Source: Nostocoides sp. HKS02 (GTDB lineage Bacteria; Actinomycetota; Actinomycetes; Actinomycetales; Dermatophilaceae). From it: DNA of 64,000 nucleotides. The DNA lies in contig NZ_CP046121.1 of NCBI RefSeq assembly GCF_009707485.1, positions 744,001 to 808,000 of the forward strand, read 5' to 3'. A program made the translations under genes and the position numbers. Positions 20,548 to 30,055 of the stretch are shown piece after piece (position 1 is the stretch's first letter; each line of letters opens with the position of its first letter). The notes under the pieces are model-generated. The model saw only the letters and a program-made list of their open reading frames with translations. It searched no databases and had not been told where the DNA came from.

Positions 20548-21393
20548 ATGCTGCGAATTGCCGTTCCCAACAAGGGATCCCTGTCCGAACCAGCCGTCGA
20601 CATGCTGCGTGAGTCCGGCTACCGCGTGCGCCGCGACGCCAAGGAGCTCGTCGTCGCCGACGCCGACAACGACGTCGAGTTCTTCTACCTACGTCCGCGT
20701 GACATCGCCGTCTACGTCGGGTCCGGCACGGTGGACTGCGGCATCACCGGTCGTGACCTGCTGCTCGACTCCGGCAGCGCGGCGATCGAGGTCATGACGC
20801 TGGGTTTCGGTGGGTCGACCTTCCGGTATGCCGCCAAGCCGGGCACGTGCGGAGCGGTCCAGGAGATCTCGGGGCACCGCGTCGCGACGAGCTACCCGGG
20901 CCTGGTGGAGAAGCACCTCGCGGAGCAGGGAGTGTCCGCGCAGGTCGTCCGGCTCGACGGTGCCGTCGAGACGGCCATCACCCTCGGCGTCGCCGACGTC
21001 ATCGCCGACGTGGTCGAGACCGGCACCACGCTGCGCAACCAGGGCCTCGAGGTGTTCGGCGACCCCATCCTGCGCAGCGAGGCCGTGCTCATCCGGCGCG
21101 AAGGCTCGCATGAGACCGCGGCGGTCGACGTCCTGCGGCGCCGGCTCACCGGCGTCATCACCGCCCGCCACTACGTGATGCTCGACTACGACGTGCCGGT
21201 GTCGCTCGTCGAGGAGGCGTGCGCGGTGACGCCTGGGCTCGAGTCGCCGACGGTCTCCCAGCTCCAGAACAAGGACTGGGCCGCCGTGCGGGCCATGGTG
21301 CCGCGAGCGCGGACCAACGCGATCATGGACGAGCTCTACGACCTCGGTGCCCGCGCGATCCTCGTGACCGACATCGCTGCGTGCCGGCTCTGA
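20548..21393 (+). CDS. hisG: ATP phosphoribosyltransferase, long form
   Basis: HisG catalyses the first, feedback-controlled step of histidine synthesis. The 281-residue length and the C-terminal ACT-like regulatory part (about 210-281, SPTVSQLQNKDWAAVRAMV) identify the long, HisZ-independent form. Catalytic motifs include RIAVPNKGSL at the start, GITGRDLL near 70 and ADVIADVVETGTTLRNQGL near 150 (PRPP site). GGAAG at 20535-20539 provides a ribosome-binding site before ATG. Confidence 0.95.
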   Translation: MLRIAVPNKGSLSEPAVDMLRESGYRVRRDAKELVVADADNDVEFFYLRPRDIAVYVGSGTVDCGITGRDLLLDSGSAAIEVMTLGFGGSTFRYAAKPGTCGAVQEISGHRVATSYPGLVEKHLAEQGVSAQVVRLDGAVETAITLGVADVIADVVETGTTLRNQGLEVFGDPILRSEAVLIRREGSHETAAVDVLRRRLTGVITARHYVMLDYDVPVSLVEEACAVTPGLESPTVSQLQNKDWAAVRAMVPRARTNAIMDELYDLGARAILVTDIAACRL

Positions 21394-21893
21394 ACACCGT
21401 ACGGTCGACCTCGACCTCTCCTGACGACCAGGCGGCATTCGCGCCGTTCCGGCCACGGCGGGGTCGCACGGTGGCGATCGCAGCGGCCGTGCTGTCGGTG
21501 GTCATCTTCGGCGTGGTCGCCGTCTTCCTCCCGGGTCCCGCCCAGGCCGGCAACTGGCGGGTCGGCGATCGGGTCTTCTTCGCCGGCCTCGGGGTGGCCA
21601 TGGCCTACCTGTTGTGGCGGTACGCCTCGATCCGGGCCACGCCGACCCGCGAGACGCTCACGGTCCGCAACCTCTTCACGACACGGGCCGTGTCGTGGCA
21701 GTCGGTCGTCGACGTGAAGTTCGCCGGGGGCGACCCGTGGGTGAGCCTCGAGCTCGACGACACCGACGTCCTCGCCGTGATGGCGATCCAGAAGGCCGAC
21801 TCGACCTTCGCCCTGGCCGAGGCCCGCCGGCTGGTGGCGCTGGTCCAGGCGTTGGGGCCGTCCGCCGCGAGTCCGGACGTCACGCTCGACTGA
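21381..21893 (+). CDS. PH-domain membrane protein
   Basis: This 170-residue protein of unknown role has two predicted membrane segments (about residues 27-47 and 60-78, the latter GLGVAMAYLLWRYASI). They are followed by a bacterial PH-like domain that starts ATPTRETLTVRNLFTTR and contains VSWQSVVDVKF. Proteins of this type often follow hisG in actinobacteria. GTG at 21381 overlaps the end of hisG by 13 bases; no better-supported start is seen downstream before the first membrane segment. Function cannot be assigned. Confidence 0.8.
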   Translation: MPALNTVRSTSTSPDDQAAFAPFRPRRGRTVAIAAAVLSVVIFGVVAVFLPGPAQAGNWRVGDRVFFAGLGVAMAYLLWRYASIRATPTRETLTVRNLFTTRAVSWQSVVDVKFAGGDPWVSLELDDTDVLAVMAIQKADSTFALAEARRLVALVQALGPSAASPDVTLD

Positions 21894-21900
21894 CGCAGCG

Positions 21901-23094
21901 TCAGGTCACCTTGCGCAGGTCAGGGCGCAGCAGACCCGCGAGGGCGAGCTGGGCGATGGTCAGGAGTGTCAACGTCATCCACACCGCGGTGAACCCTCCG
22001 GTCGCGTCGCGCAGCGCGCCGAGGCTCGCGGGGCCGAACGAGGCGATCGTGTAGCTGACGAAGAAGGCCATCCCGGCGAGCCGAGCGCTGGCTGCCGGGC
22101 TCGCGGCGTAGTCGACCATGAGCACCAGGCCCAGCGCGAAGCTCGCGCCCTGGCCCGCGCCGAGCACCAGCGCCCACGCCCACGGCGCCGCGGTGGGCAG
22201 GAGCCACAGCCCCGCCTGGCCGAGCAGGCCGAGTACCGAGGCCCCGAGCAGCAGGAGGCGGTGGTCGGTGATGCGGTCGCTCAGGGCGGGGCCGAGCAGC
22301 CCCGAGACGAGCTGGGCCGCCGTGAAGGCCGACAGTAGGTAGCCCGCGTGCGTGGGGTCCCATCCGCGGGCGGTGTACGACGGGGCGAGCCACGCCAGCG
22401 TGGAGTAGAACTCGAGGGACTGGACGGTGAGGTAGGCCGCGACCAGCCACGCGGTCGCGTGGCGCCAGGGCAGGCCGACGGACACCACGAGGGTGGGGTT
22501 CGCGGCACGGTGGCGGCGGTGGCCCAGCAGCACCGGAAGCCAGGCCAGGGCCCCCACGAGCCCGAGCACCGACCACGACCCGAGTGAGGCCTGCCAGGAC
22601 CCGAGCCACCCCTTCAGGGGCACCGAGAGCGCCGACGACGCACCGGCGCCGCTCATCATCGCGAGCATGTAGAGCCCCGTGACGAGCCCGGACCGCTCCG
22701 GGGGAAAGAGCTCCTTGACCAGCCCGGGCAGCAGCGTGCCGGCGAGGGCGATGCCGACCCCGGCCAGGAAGGTGCCGGCATACAGCGGCCAGACCTGGCC
22801 ACCCGCGAACCGCATCGCCACCCCGGCGACGACGCAGCCGATGGCCAGCTCCACCGACGCCGCTGCACCGAGCCGCGCCGCGATGCGCTGGGCGAACGGC
22901 GCGAAGACACCCATGCACAGGACGGGGAGCGTGGTCAGTGCGCCGAGCGCGGCGTTCGACAGCCCGAGGTCGGCGGCGAGCGTCTGGGTCAGGGGCGGGA
23001 CGCTGGCGATCGCCGTCCGGAGGTTCGCCGCGACGGCGACCAGGGCGATGCTGAGCAGCCAGACGGGGGGCAGGTGGGTGCGGGGCGTGGACAT
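21901..23094 (-). CDS. Major facilitator superfamily transporter (CynX/NimT-like)
   Basis: This 397-residue integral membrane protein has twelve hydrophobic stretches. It starts with LRTAIASVPPLTQTLAADLGLS, typical of the CynX/NimT branch of MFS, and has an internal PPERSGLVTGLYML loop motif. The second half begins near residue 205 with ATAWLVAAYLTVQSLEFYSTLAWL. Substrate is unknown; relatives include cyanate and nitroimidazole-related permeases, but this does not assign one here. It is convergent with the PH-domain gene and separated from the next reverse-strand gene by about 25 bases. Confidence 0.85.
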   Translation of the reverse strand: MSTPRTHLPPVWLLSIALVAVAANLRTAIASVPPLTQTLAADLGLSNAALGALTTLPVLCMGVFAPFAQRIAARLGAAASVELAIGCVVAGVAMRFAGGQVWPLYAGTFLAGVGIALAGTLLPGLVKELFPPERSGLVTGLYMLAMMSGAGASSALSVPLKGWLGSWQASLGSWSVLGLVGALAWLPVLLGHRRHRAANPTLVVSVGLPWRHATAWLVAAYLTVQSLEFYSTLAWLAPSYTARGWDPTHAGYLLSAFTAAQLVSGLLGPALSDRITDHRLLLLGASVLGLLGQAGLWLLPTAAPWAWALVLGAGQGASFALGLVLMVDYAASPAASARLAGMAFFVSYTIASFGPASLGALRDATGGFTAVWMTLTLLTIAQLALAGLLRPDLRKVT

Positions 23095-23118
23095 CGGGAG
23101 CGAGTCTGTCAGGCGCGG

Positions 23119-24243
23119 TCAGCGGTCGGCCGGGGTGGTCGGCGTGGTCGGGCCGAACGACTCGGGGACCTGGTCGCGGGCCTCGTCCTGGGGCAGCCCG
23201 GTGAGCATGAGCAGGTCGACGACCATGGAGCGGATCTGGGCGCGCATCACCTCCCCGGACAACCCCGCCGACGGGTCGATCACCGCGCTCAGCTCGGCGA
23301 TCCGGTGCAGCCCGGTGCGTGCGTTGACGGGCAGCCGGCGCTCCTGCAGCTCGCGGGCGATGTCCTCCGTGGTCTGCGCCAGCGCGGTCAACAGCTGGAG
23401 GTATGCCGTGGGCACCGGTTCCTCGCGCCAGGTCGCGATGGCGGCGCGACGCACGAGCACCCGAAGGTTGCGGATGGCCCGGTCGAGGGGTTCGAGGAGG
23501 TCGGCGATGGCCTGGACCCCGGGCAGGTGCCTGCGGCGCAACGGGGAGAGCCGGACCACCGCGATGCCCTCGGCCGAGAGGGCCCGCAGCTCGTCGAGCA
23601 TGTGCTCGGAGGCCCGGGCCCGGGCGAGGGTGGCCGAGGCGAGGTCGGCGTCGTGGTCGGCGAGCGCCCGGACCGTGTCGGCGAGGATGGCGCCGAGCTC
23701 ACGCACGACGACAGCGGCCTGCTGCCGGGGTCGGCGCAGCGGCGCGGCCGGCGCGACGAGGGTGAAGAGCAGGGCCACCAGCCCGCCGATCACCGCGTCG
23801 AGCCACCGGGTGAAGGCCTGACCGGGCGCCGCCACGAGGGTCGTGACGATGACCGACTGCGCCCCGGCCTGGCTGATGAGGAGCATCCCCGCGCCGAGCA
23901 GCGCCGCAATGCTCATCGCGACCACGACGACCACCCCGAGCTGCCACACGCCGGACCCGAAGAAGTGCACGAACAGGTCACCGGTGAACACCCCGACGGC
24001 GACCCCGATCATCACCTCGGTGACGCGACGCAGCCGCTGCCCGAACGACATGCCGAGCGAGATGATCGCGGTGACGGGCGCGAAGAAGGGGCGGGTGTGG
24101 TGCAGCACGTCCGAGGCCACCCACCAGGCGACGGCCGCGCCGAGGCCGCACTGGACGATGAAGAACATCCGGCTGACCATCCGTCGGACCCGGTCGCGCG
24201 CCTCGGTCCGGGACCGCTGCGCGGCCCGCGCCACGGTGGTCAC
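23119..24243 (-). CDS. FUSC-family (aromatic acid exporter-like) membrane protein
   Basis: This 374-residue protein has an N-terminal block of about six membrane segments (for example CGLGAAVAWWVASDVL and VMIGVAVGVFTGDLFVHFF) and a long cytoplasmic helical domain from about residue 180. That layout is typical of FUSC/ArAE-type exporters. GTG at 24243 is chosen because it overlaps the upstream kinase stop as GTGA; the open frame extends further upstream but antisense-like and Arg-rich. Substrate is unknown. Confidence 0.8.
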   Translation of the reverse strand: MTTVARAAQRSRTEARDRVRRMVSRMFFIVQCGLGAAVAWWVASDVLHHTRPFFAPVTAIISLGMSFGQRLRRVTEVMIGVAVGVFTGDLFVHFFGSGVWQLGVVVVVAMSIAALLGAGMLLISQAGAQSVIVTTLVAAPGQAFTRWLDAVIGGLVALLFTLVAPAAPLRRPRQQAAVVVRELGAILADTVRALADHDADLASATLARARASEHMLDELRALSAEGIAVVRLSPLRRRHLPGVQAIADLLEPLDRAIRNLRVLVRRAAIATWREEPVPTAYLQLLTALAQTTEDIARELQERRLPVNARTGLHRIAELSAVIDPSAGLSGEVMRAQIRSMVVDLLMLTGLPQDEARDQVPESFGPTTPTTPADR

Positions 24244-24821
24244 AACCGGTCCAGTGTCGTGTCGATGAACAAGTGGGCGCGTTCCCAGGTGCGGTCGGCC
24301 TCGTACAGCCGCCGTTCGCTGTCTGCCCAGGCGTCCCAGAACTCGGCGTACTCCGGGTCCCGGGCGATACCCCGGGCCAACCGCACGCCCGCGTCGGCCT
24401 CGACCCAGATCAGCACCGAGGCGGCGTTGCCGGCGGGGAGCGCTCCGGCGCCACAGCCCTCCAGCACGACGATCTCGGAGGGCGGGATCTGCACCCACTC
24501 CTCGGCATACGCGTCGAGGGCCCAGTCCCAGCGCTGGTAGCGCGCCGGACGGCCGTCGCGCAGCGGGCTCACGATCCACTCGTGCGCCCGGTGGGTGCCC
24601 GCCCGCAAGCCGTCCCAGCCCGGGTACAGGTCGTCCATGTGCACCGTCGGCGCGCTCAGCGCGGCTGCCACGTCGCTCGCGAGGGTGGTCTTGCCGGCAC
24701 CGCTGGGGCCGTCGATCGCGACGAGCTTGGTTGAGCCGCAGCGCGGCTCGCTGGCATCCACCAAGGCCACCACTGAGGCCACGACCGAGGCCACGTGGCT
24801 TGCTCTGTGGTCGGTGGACAT
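24240..24821 (-). CDS. P-loop nucleoside/uridine kinase-like protein
   Basis: This 193-residue protein has a Walker A motif [15 protein letters not shown] near residue 38, a Walker B-like [11 protein letters not shown] near 120 and an [12 protein letters not shown] region. The fold resembles uridine kinase/AAA-type small kinases; substrate cannot be stated. ATG at 24821 is preferred because TAGGGT lies seven bases upstream on the reverse strand, consistent with a leaderless message. Its promoter is back-to-back with that of hisF, only about 30 bases away. It overlaps the FUSC gene by four bases. Confidence 0.8.
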   Translation of the reverse strand: MSTDHRASHVASVVASVVALVDASEPRCGSTKLVAIDGPSGAGKTTLASDVAAALSAPTVHMDDLYPGWDGLRAGTHRAHEWIVSPLRDGRPARYQRWDWALDAYAEEWVQIPPSEIVVLEGCGAGALPAGNAASVLIWVEADAGVRLARGIARDPEYAEFWDAWADSERRLYEADRTWERAHLFIDTTLDRL

Positions 24822-24852
24822 GGGCAACACCCTAGGTGGATACGATCCTCGC

Positions 24853-25623
24853 GTGAGTCTGGCCACCCGGGTGATTCCCTGCCTCGACGTCGACGCTGGG
24901 CGGGTCGTCAAGGGGGTCAACTTCGAGAATCTCCGTGATGCAGGTGACCCGGTCGAGCTGGCCAAGCTCTACGGCGAGCAGGGCGCGGACGAGCTGACCT
25001 TCCTCGACGTCACGGCGAGTAGCGGCAACCGCGAGACGACCTACGACGTGGTGCGTCGCACCGCCGAGCAGGTCTTCATCCCGCTCACCGTCGGCGGGGG
25101 AGTCCGCAGCGCCGACGACGTCGACCGACTCCTGCGCGCGGGTGCCGACAAGGTCGGGGTCAACACCGCGGCCATCGCCCGGCCGGAGCTGATCAGCGAG
25201 ATCGCCGACCGCTTCGGGTCGCAGGTCCTCGTGCTGTCGGCCGACGTCCGTCGCCGACGCGACGACGCGGGTGCCGCGGCGGGCTTCGAGGTGACCACCC
25301 ACGGGGGACGCACCCGTACCGGCCTGGATGCCGTCGAGTGGTGCGCCCGTGCCGCAGAGCTCGGGGCCGGGGAGATCCTGCTCAACTCGATGGATGCCGA
25401 TGGCACCAAGGACGGCTTCGACCTCGAGCTCATCGAGCTGGTGCGTCGCGCCGTCCATGTCCCGCTCATCGCCAGTGGTGGCGCCGGCGCGGTGGCTCAC
25501 TTCGCCCCCGCGGTCAGGGCCGGCGCCGACGCGGTGCTGGCGGCCAGCGTGTTCCACTTCGGCGAGCTCACGGTGGGCGACGTCAAGGCCTCGCTGCGGG
25601 CCGAGGGCATCACCGTCCGCTAG
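24853..25623 (+). CDS. hisF: Imidazole glycerol phosphate synthase, cyclase subunit
   Basis: HisF forms imidazole glycerol phosphate and AICAR using ammonia from HisH. The 256-residue barrel starts [20 protein letters not shown] with the catalytic first Asp, and contains [21 protein letters not shown] and [17 protein letters not shown] with the second catalytic Asp. TACGAT at 24841-24846 lies six bases before GTG, a leaderless arrangement. Its stop TAG and the stop of the convergent neighbour share a CTAG, so there is no intergenic space. Confidence 0.95.
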   Translation: MSLATRVIPCLDVDAGRVVKGVNFENLRDAGDPVELAKLYGEQGADELTFLDVTASSGNRETTYDVVRRTAEQVFIPLTVGGGVRSADDVDRLLRAGADKVGVNTAAIARPELISEIADRFGSQVLVLSADVRRRRDDAGAAAGFEVTTHGGRTRTGLDAVEWCARAAELGAGEILLNSMDADGTKDGFDLELIELVRRAVHVPLIASGGAGAVAHFAPAVRAGADAVLAASVFHFGELTVGDVKASLRAEGITVR

Positions 25624-26261
25624 GAGATCCCCAGCGCCGATGACCACAGGGCGTCGATGGCGTCGGCGCTGCCCGTCGCCTCGATCGCGGCCACCCGCCG
25701 CCGCCCATATGCCGCCAGCAACAGCTCGGCGGGCGCGCCCTCGAGGACGACGGTGTCGCCGTCCGTGGCTCCGGCCGTCAGCGTCTGGCCGTCAGGGGTC
25801 TTGAGCACCACCCCGACCGGACTGCGCCGGAACAGCAGCGTGGCGCTGCGCGACAACGCCTTCCACACTCCACGGGTCTCGCGCTCGGTCAGCTCGCGTC
25901 GGGGCCCCGTGGCCTCGTCGCCGCGCAGGACGTCCTCGTGGTGGATGAAGAACTCGACGAAGTTCACCAGGTCGTCGAGGGCAGCCAGCCGCGCGGGCGA
26001 CCACACCGGGGGGCCCGACCGGACGAGGTCGACGAGCTCTGGCCACGGCTTTGCGGCATACGAATCCATGCCCCGTTCGGTGCGGGCCGCGAGCGCCGGG
26101 AGCCAGATTCCGGGCGCGAGGTCGGGGCGCCGGTCGCGCACGACGAGGTGCGCGGCGAGGTCCGCCGCCGTCCACGGCGAGCAGAGCGTCGGGGCCTGCG
26201 GACCGACCTCGACGAGGGTCGCGCAGAGGGCGTCGCGTTCGAGTCGAGCCAGGTGGGTCAT
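25620..26261 (-). CDS. TIGR03085-family (DinB-like) protein
   Basis: This 213-residue protein belongs to the maleylpyruvate-isomerase-like/DinB superfamily: [15 protein letters not shown] at the N-terminus, [21 protein letters not shown] (His of the metal site) and [10 protein letters not shown] near residue 105. TIGR03085 members are actinobacterial and of unknown function; metal binding and thiol-dependent chemistry are only inferred from the superfamily. ATG at 26261 is selected over the open frame from 26306 because the domain starts directly after it. It is convergent with hisF and overlaps it by four bases. Confidence 0.85.
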   Translation of the reverse strand: MTHLARLERDALCATLVEVGPQAPTLCSPWTAADLAAHLVVRDRRPDLAPGIWLPALAARTERGMDSYAAKPWPELVDLVRSGPPVWSPARLAALDDLVNFVEFFIHHEDVLRGDEATGPRRELTERETRGVWKALSRSATLLFRRSPVGVVLKTPDGQTLTAGATDGDTVVLEGAPAELLLAAYGRRRVAAIEATGSADAIDALWSSALGIS

Positions 26262-26332
26262 GGCAGCCATCATGCCGTCCCGCGTGAGAGGGTTGGCACA
26301 CCCCACCCCCTTGATCCGCCCGGAGGTCAGCT

Positions 26333-28166
26333 GTGTCCGTCGACGCCGCCCCCACGCTGCGGCGCAGCCTGCGGATCGTCGCGGTCGGCGTGCGGCGCGA
26401 GCCGCGGTGGTTCGCCTTCGCCGTGGCCGGCAGCGCGCTCTACGGCGTCATGACCGTGCTCACCGCGGCGGCCATCGGCAAGGTGACCCGCGAGCAGGTC
26501 CAGCCCGCCGTGGCCGCGGGGCACGCCACCCGCGCCCAGCTGCTCGCCATCTTCGGCTGGGTCGCGGGGGCCGTCGTCCTCAACGTCATCGGTGTCGTGA
26601 TCCGTCGCGTGGCCGCGGGGTTCACGATGTACAACGTCGCCGCCGGGTTCCGTCGCGAGGTCACCCGCCAGTACCTGCGCCTGCCGCTGTCGTGGCACCA
26701 CCGCCACCCCTCGGGGCAGCTGCTGTCCAACGCGAACGCCGACGTCGAGGCGACCTGGAACGTCTTCGCGCCGCTGCCGATGGCGATCGGGGTCCTCGTC
26801 ATGCTCGTCGCCGGCATTGTCCAGATGGTGCTCGTGGACCCGGTCATGGCGCTCATCGGGCTCACCGTCTTCCCCGCCCTCTTCCTCGCCAACTACGTGT
26901 TCCAGCGCGCGATGTCGCCCAAGGTCGCGCGAGCCCAGCAGCTGCGGGCCGAGGTGAGCGAGGTGGCCCACGAGAGCTTCGAGGCAGCCCTGATCGTCAA
27001 GGCGATGGGTCGCGAGGAGCAGGAGGCCGCGCGGTTCGGTGAGGTCACCCGCCGGCTCCAGGCGGCCAACGTCGAGGTCGGTCGGACCCGAGGCACCTTC
27101 GACCCCGTCATCGAGGCGATCCCCACCCTCGGCACGCTTGCGGTGCTCGCCGTCGGCGCGCAGCAGGTCGCCGCGGGTGCCCTCCAACCGGCCGCGGTCG
27201 TCCAGGTGGCCTACCTCATCTCCGTGCTCGCCTTCCCCGTCCGGGCCCTCGGCTGGGTGCTGGGCGAGCTCCCGCGGACCGTCGTCGGTTGGGACCGCGT
27301 CGACGCGGTGCTCCAGGCTCGGGGCGAGCTGCCCTTCGGCGCCGCGCAGCTGCCCCGTCGGGGCCCGTCGACCTCGCGCCTGGAGTCCGTCGACTACTCG
27401 TACGAGGTCATCGCCGAGGACGGCGCGCTGTCGCAGTTCCAGGCCATCCACGGGGTGACGATCGAGGTTGCCTCGGGGTCCACCACGGCGCTGGTCGGTC
27501 CCACCGGGGCCGGCAAGTCGACCCTCACCAACCTCACGCTGCGTCTGGTCGACCCCGACGGCGGCGTGGTGACCCTCGACGACGTCGACCTCCGCGAGGT
27601 GGCCAAGGGGGGCGTGGCCGCCGTGGCCACCCCTCGTGCCGCAGCAGACCTTCCTGTTCGACGACACGGTGCGCGGCAACGTCACCCTCGGGGCCGACTT
27701 CACCGACGACGAGGTGTGGTGGGCCCTTCGGGTCGCGCAGGCCACGGACTTCGTCACGGCGCTCCCGGCCGGCCTGGACACCCGGGTGGGGGAGCGCGGC
27801 GCGTCCCTCTCGGGCGGTCAGCGGCAGCGAGTCGCCCTGGCCAGGGCCGTGATCCGACGTCCGCAGCTGCTCGTGCTCGACGACGCCACGAGCGCTGTCG
27901 ACCCCGCCGTCGAGCTGGCGATCCTCTCGGCCCTGCGCGACTCGAGCTCGGGCACGACGGTGCTCGTCGTCGCCTACCGCATGTCGACCATCACCCTCGC
28001 CGACGCGATCGTCTACGTCGAGTCGGGCAGGGTCCTCGACCACGGCACCCACGCGGAGCTGCTGGGCCGGTGCGAGGGCTACGAACGGCTGGTCACGGCA
28101 TACGCGCGGGAAGCCGCCGAACGTGCCGCCGTCGCCGCCGACGAGGAAGCGCAGGCCCACGCGTGA
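26333..28166 (+). CDS. ABC exporter half-transporter 1 (degenerate NBD), frameshifted
   Basis: This is a TMD-NBD half-transporter of 610 residues when repaired. Six membrane helices occupy about residues 20-320. The NBD has Walker A GPTGAGKST near 388; after the frame break it has VPQQTFLFDD (Q-loop), LSGGQRQRVALAR (canonical signature), LLVLDDATSAVD (Walker B with Asp where the catalytic Glu should be) and VVAYRMST (Tyr where the H-loop His should be). The break is at 27630-27633, four C where three restore VATLVPQQ. GTG at 26333 follows GGAGGT. It pairs with the next gene as a heterodimer; substrate unknown. Confidence 0.88.
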
Positions 28167-29947
28167 GCACGTCCATCGAGGCCACGTCCACCCTGGGCAC
28201 CTGGGCGACCCTGCGTCGGGGCATCCACCTCTCGCCCGAGCTGCGGCAGGGGCTCGGGATCACCCTCGCGCTCGCGGCGGTCACCACGGTGGGCCGGGTG
28301 GTCGTTCCGCTGGTGGTGCAGCAGACGACCGACCATGGGCTGCTCGGCAAGCAGGGTCCGGACCCGGCGCTCGTGTGGCGCTACGTCGGGCTGGCCGTCA
28401 TCGCCGTGGTGATCACCGCACTCACCGCCTATGCCGTGAACGTTCGCCTGTTCCGCGCGTCCGAGGCGGGCCTGGCGACGGTGCGCCTGCGGGGGTTCCG
28501 GCACATCCACGACCTGTCGATGCTGACGCAGAACACCGAACGGCGCGGCTCGATGGTCAGCCGCGTGACCAGCGACGTCGACACGATCAGCCAGTTCGTC
28601 CAGTTCGGCGGAATCATCCTCATCCTCAGCCTGGGGCAGATCGCCGTCGCCACGGGGCTGATGTTCTTCTACAGCCCGATGCTGACCGCCGTCGTATGGC
28701 TCTGCTTCGTGCCGCTGCTGTTCGTCATCCGGCGGTTCCAGCGGATCGTGGGTCGGGCGTACACCCAGGTGCGCGAGCGCGTCGGGGACCTGCTGGCCGC
28801 GGTGTCCGAGGCCGTGGTGGGCGCGGCCACCATCCGGGCCTACGGGGTCGAGGAGCGCACCGGCGAGCGCATCGACCAGGCCATCGAGGCCCATCGCTAC
28901 GCCTCGATCGGCGCCCAGGTGCGTTCGGTCGTCGCGTTCTCGTCGGGGCAGCTCGTGGCGGGCCTGACCCTCGCCGTGGTGCTCGTCGTCGGCACCCTCC
29001 AGGCGGCCTCTGGACACCTCACGATCGGCCAGCTCCTGGCCTTCACCTTCCTCGTCAACCTGTTCACCCAGCCCGTCCAGCAGGCCACCGAGATCCTCAA
29101 CGAGCTCCAGAACGCCGTGGCCGGCTGGCGTCGGGTGATCGGCGTCATCGACACGCCCGCCGACGTCGCCGACCCGGGCGAGTCCGGCGAGGTGCTCCCG
29201 CGCGGGCCGATCACGGTCGAGTTCCAGGCCGTGTCCTTCGCCTACCCCGGCGCCGAGACGGTCCTGCACGACATCACGCTGGCCATCGCGCCACGCTCAC
29301 GCATCGCGATCGTCGGCGAGACCGGCTCCGGCAAGTCCACCCTCGCCAAGCTCCTCACCCGGCTCATGGACCCGACCGAGGGCCGGGTGCTCGTGGACGG
29401 TGTCGACCTGCGCAGCATCCGGTTCTCGTCGCTGCGCGAGCGGGTCGTCATGGTGCCCCAGGAGGGCTTCCTGTTCGACGCGACCCTGCTGGACAACGTC
29501 CGGTTCGGTCGCCCCGACGCCACGGACGCCGACGTGCGGCTAGCGCTCACCGAGCTCGGGCTCGACGCCTGGCTGGCCGGCCTGCCCGGCGGCCTCGCGA
29601 CCGAGGTGGGCCAGCGCGGCGAGTCCCTGTCCGCGGGCGAGCGCCAGCTCGTGGCGCTGGCCCGGGCCTACCTCGCCGACCCCGACCTGCTCGTCCTCGA
29701 CGAGGCGACCTCGGCCGTCGACCCCTCGACCGAGGTGCGGCTGCAGCGTGCCCTCGAGGGGCTGACCCGGGGGCGCACGTCGATTGCCATAGCCCACCGG
29801 CTCTCGACCGCAGAGGCCGCCGACGAGGTGGTGGTGGTCGACCGCGGCCGGATCGTCGAGCGCGGACCCCACCGCGTCCTCGTCCAGCAGAACGGCGTGT
29901 ATGCCGCCCTGCACGCCTCGTGGGCCGCGCAGCAGCGCGGCGCGTGA
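28163..29947 (+). CDS. ABC exporter half-transporter 2
   Basis: This is the second half-transporter, 594 residues, overlapping the first by four bases (GTGA). The TMD spans about residues 30-330. The NBD has GETGSGKST near 390, MVPQEGFLFDATL, a degenerate signature LSAGERQLVALAR, a canonical Walker B LLVLDEATSAVD and the H-loop IAHRLST. Combined with the partner, the consensus ATP site uses this Walker B/H-loop plus the partner's LSGGQ. The degenerate site uses the partner's Asp/Tyr plus this LSAGE. The substrate is not indicated by the neighbours. Confidence 0.9.
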   Translation: MSTSIEATSTLGTWATLRRGIHLSPELRQGLGITLALAAVTTVGRVVVPLVVQQTTDHGLLGKQGPDPALVWRYVGLAVIAVVITALTAYAVNVRLFRASEAGLATVRLRGFRHIHDLSMLTQNTERRGSMVSRVTSDVDTISQFVQFGGIILILSLGQIAVATGLMFFYSPMLTAVVWLCFVPLLFVIRRFQRIVGRAYTQVRERVGDLLAAVSEAVVGAATIRAYGVEERTGERIDQAIEAHRYASIGAQVRSVVAFSSGQLVAGLTLAVVLVVGTLQAASGHLTIGQLLAFTFLVNLFTQPVQQATEILNELQNAVAGWRRVIGVIDTPADVADPGESGEVLPRGPITVEFQAVSFAYPGAETVLHDITLAIAPRSRIAIVGETGSGKSTLAKLLTRLMDPTEGRVLVDGVDLRSIRFSSLRERVVMVPQEGFLFDATLLDNVRFGRPDATDADVRLALTELGLDAWLAGLPGGLATEVGQRGESLSAGERQLVALARAYLADPDLLVLDEATSAVDPSTEVRLQRALEGLTRGRTSIAIAHRLSTAEAADEVVVVDRGRIVERGPHRVLVQQNGVYAALHASWAAQQRGA

Positions 29948-29952
29948 GCGCA

Positions 29953-30027
29953 GCGACGTGCAGAGCGGGCCACACGGCATACCGCTGAGCACGCTGGCGT
30001 GTCCGAGCGCCGCCCACTGCACGTCGC
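29953..30027. other. Inverted repeat between ABC exporter and hisI
   Basis: GCGACGTGCAG at 29953-29963 is perfectly complementary to CTGCACGTCGC at 30017-30027, with a 53-base interior that can form a smaller CACACG/CGTGTC pairing. There is no T tract. It could help terminate the ABC transcript or act at the hisI promoter, whose -10-like CACAAT is at 30044-30049. Confidence 0.45.
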
Positions 30028-30055
30028 AGCTCCGGCACGTTGGCACAATGGTCCC

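Noticed and set aside
24258..24275. Another CTTGTTC word as a seventh frame break
   Set aside because: On the reverse strand the kinase gene reads CAC TTG TTC ATC in a continuous frame, and the preceding base is A, not G, so it does not belong to the GCTTGTTC set.
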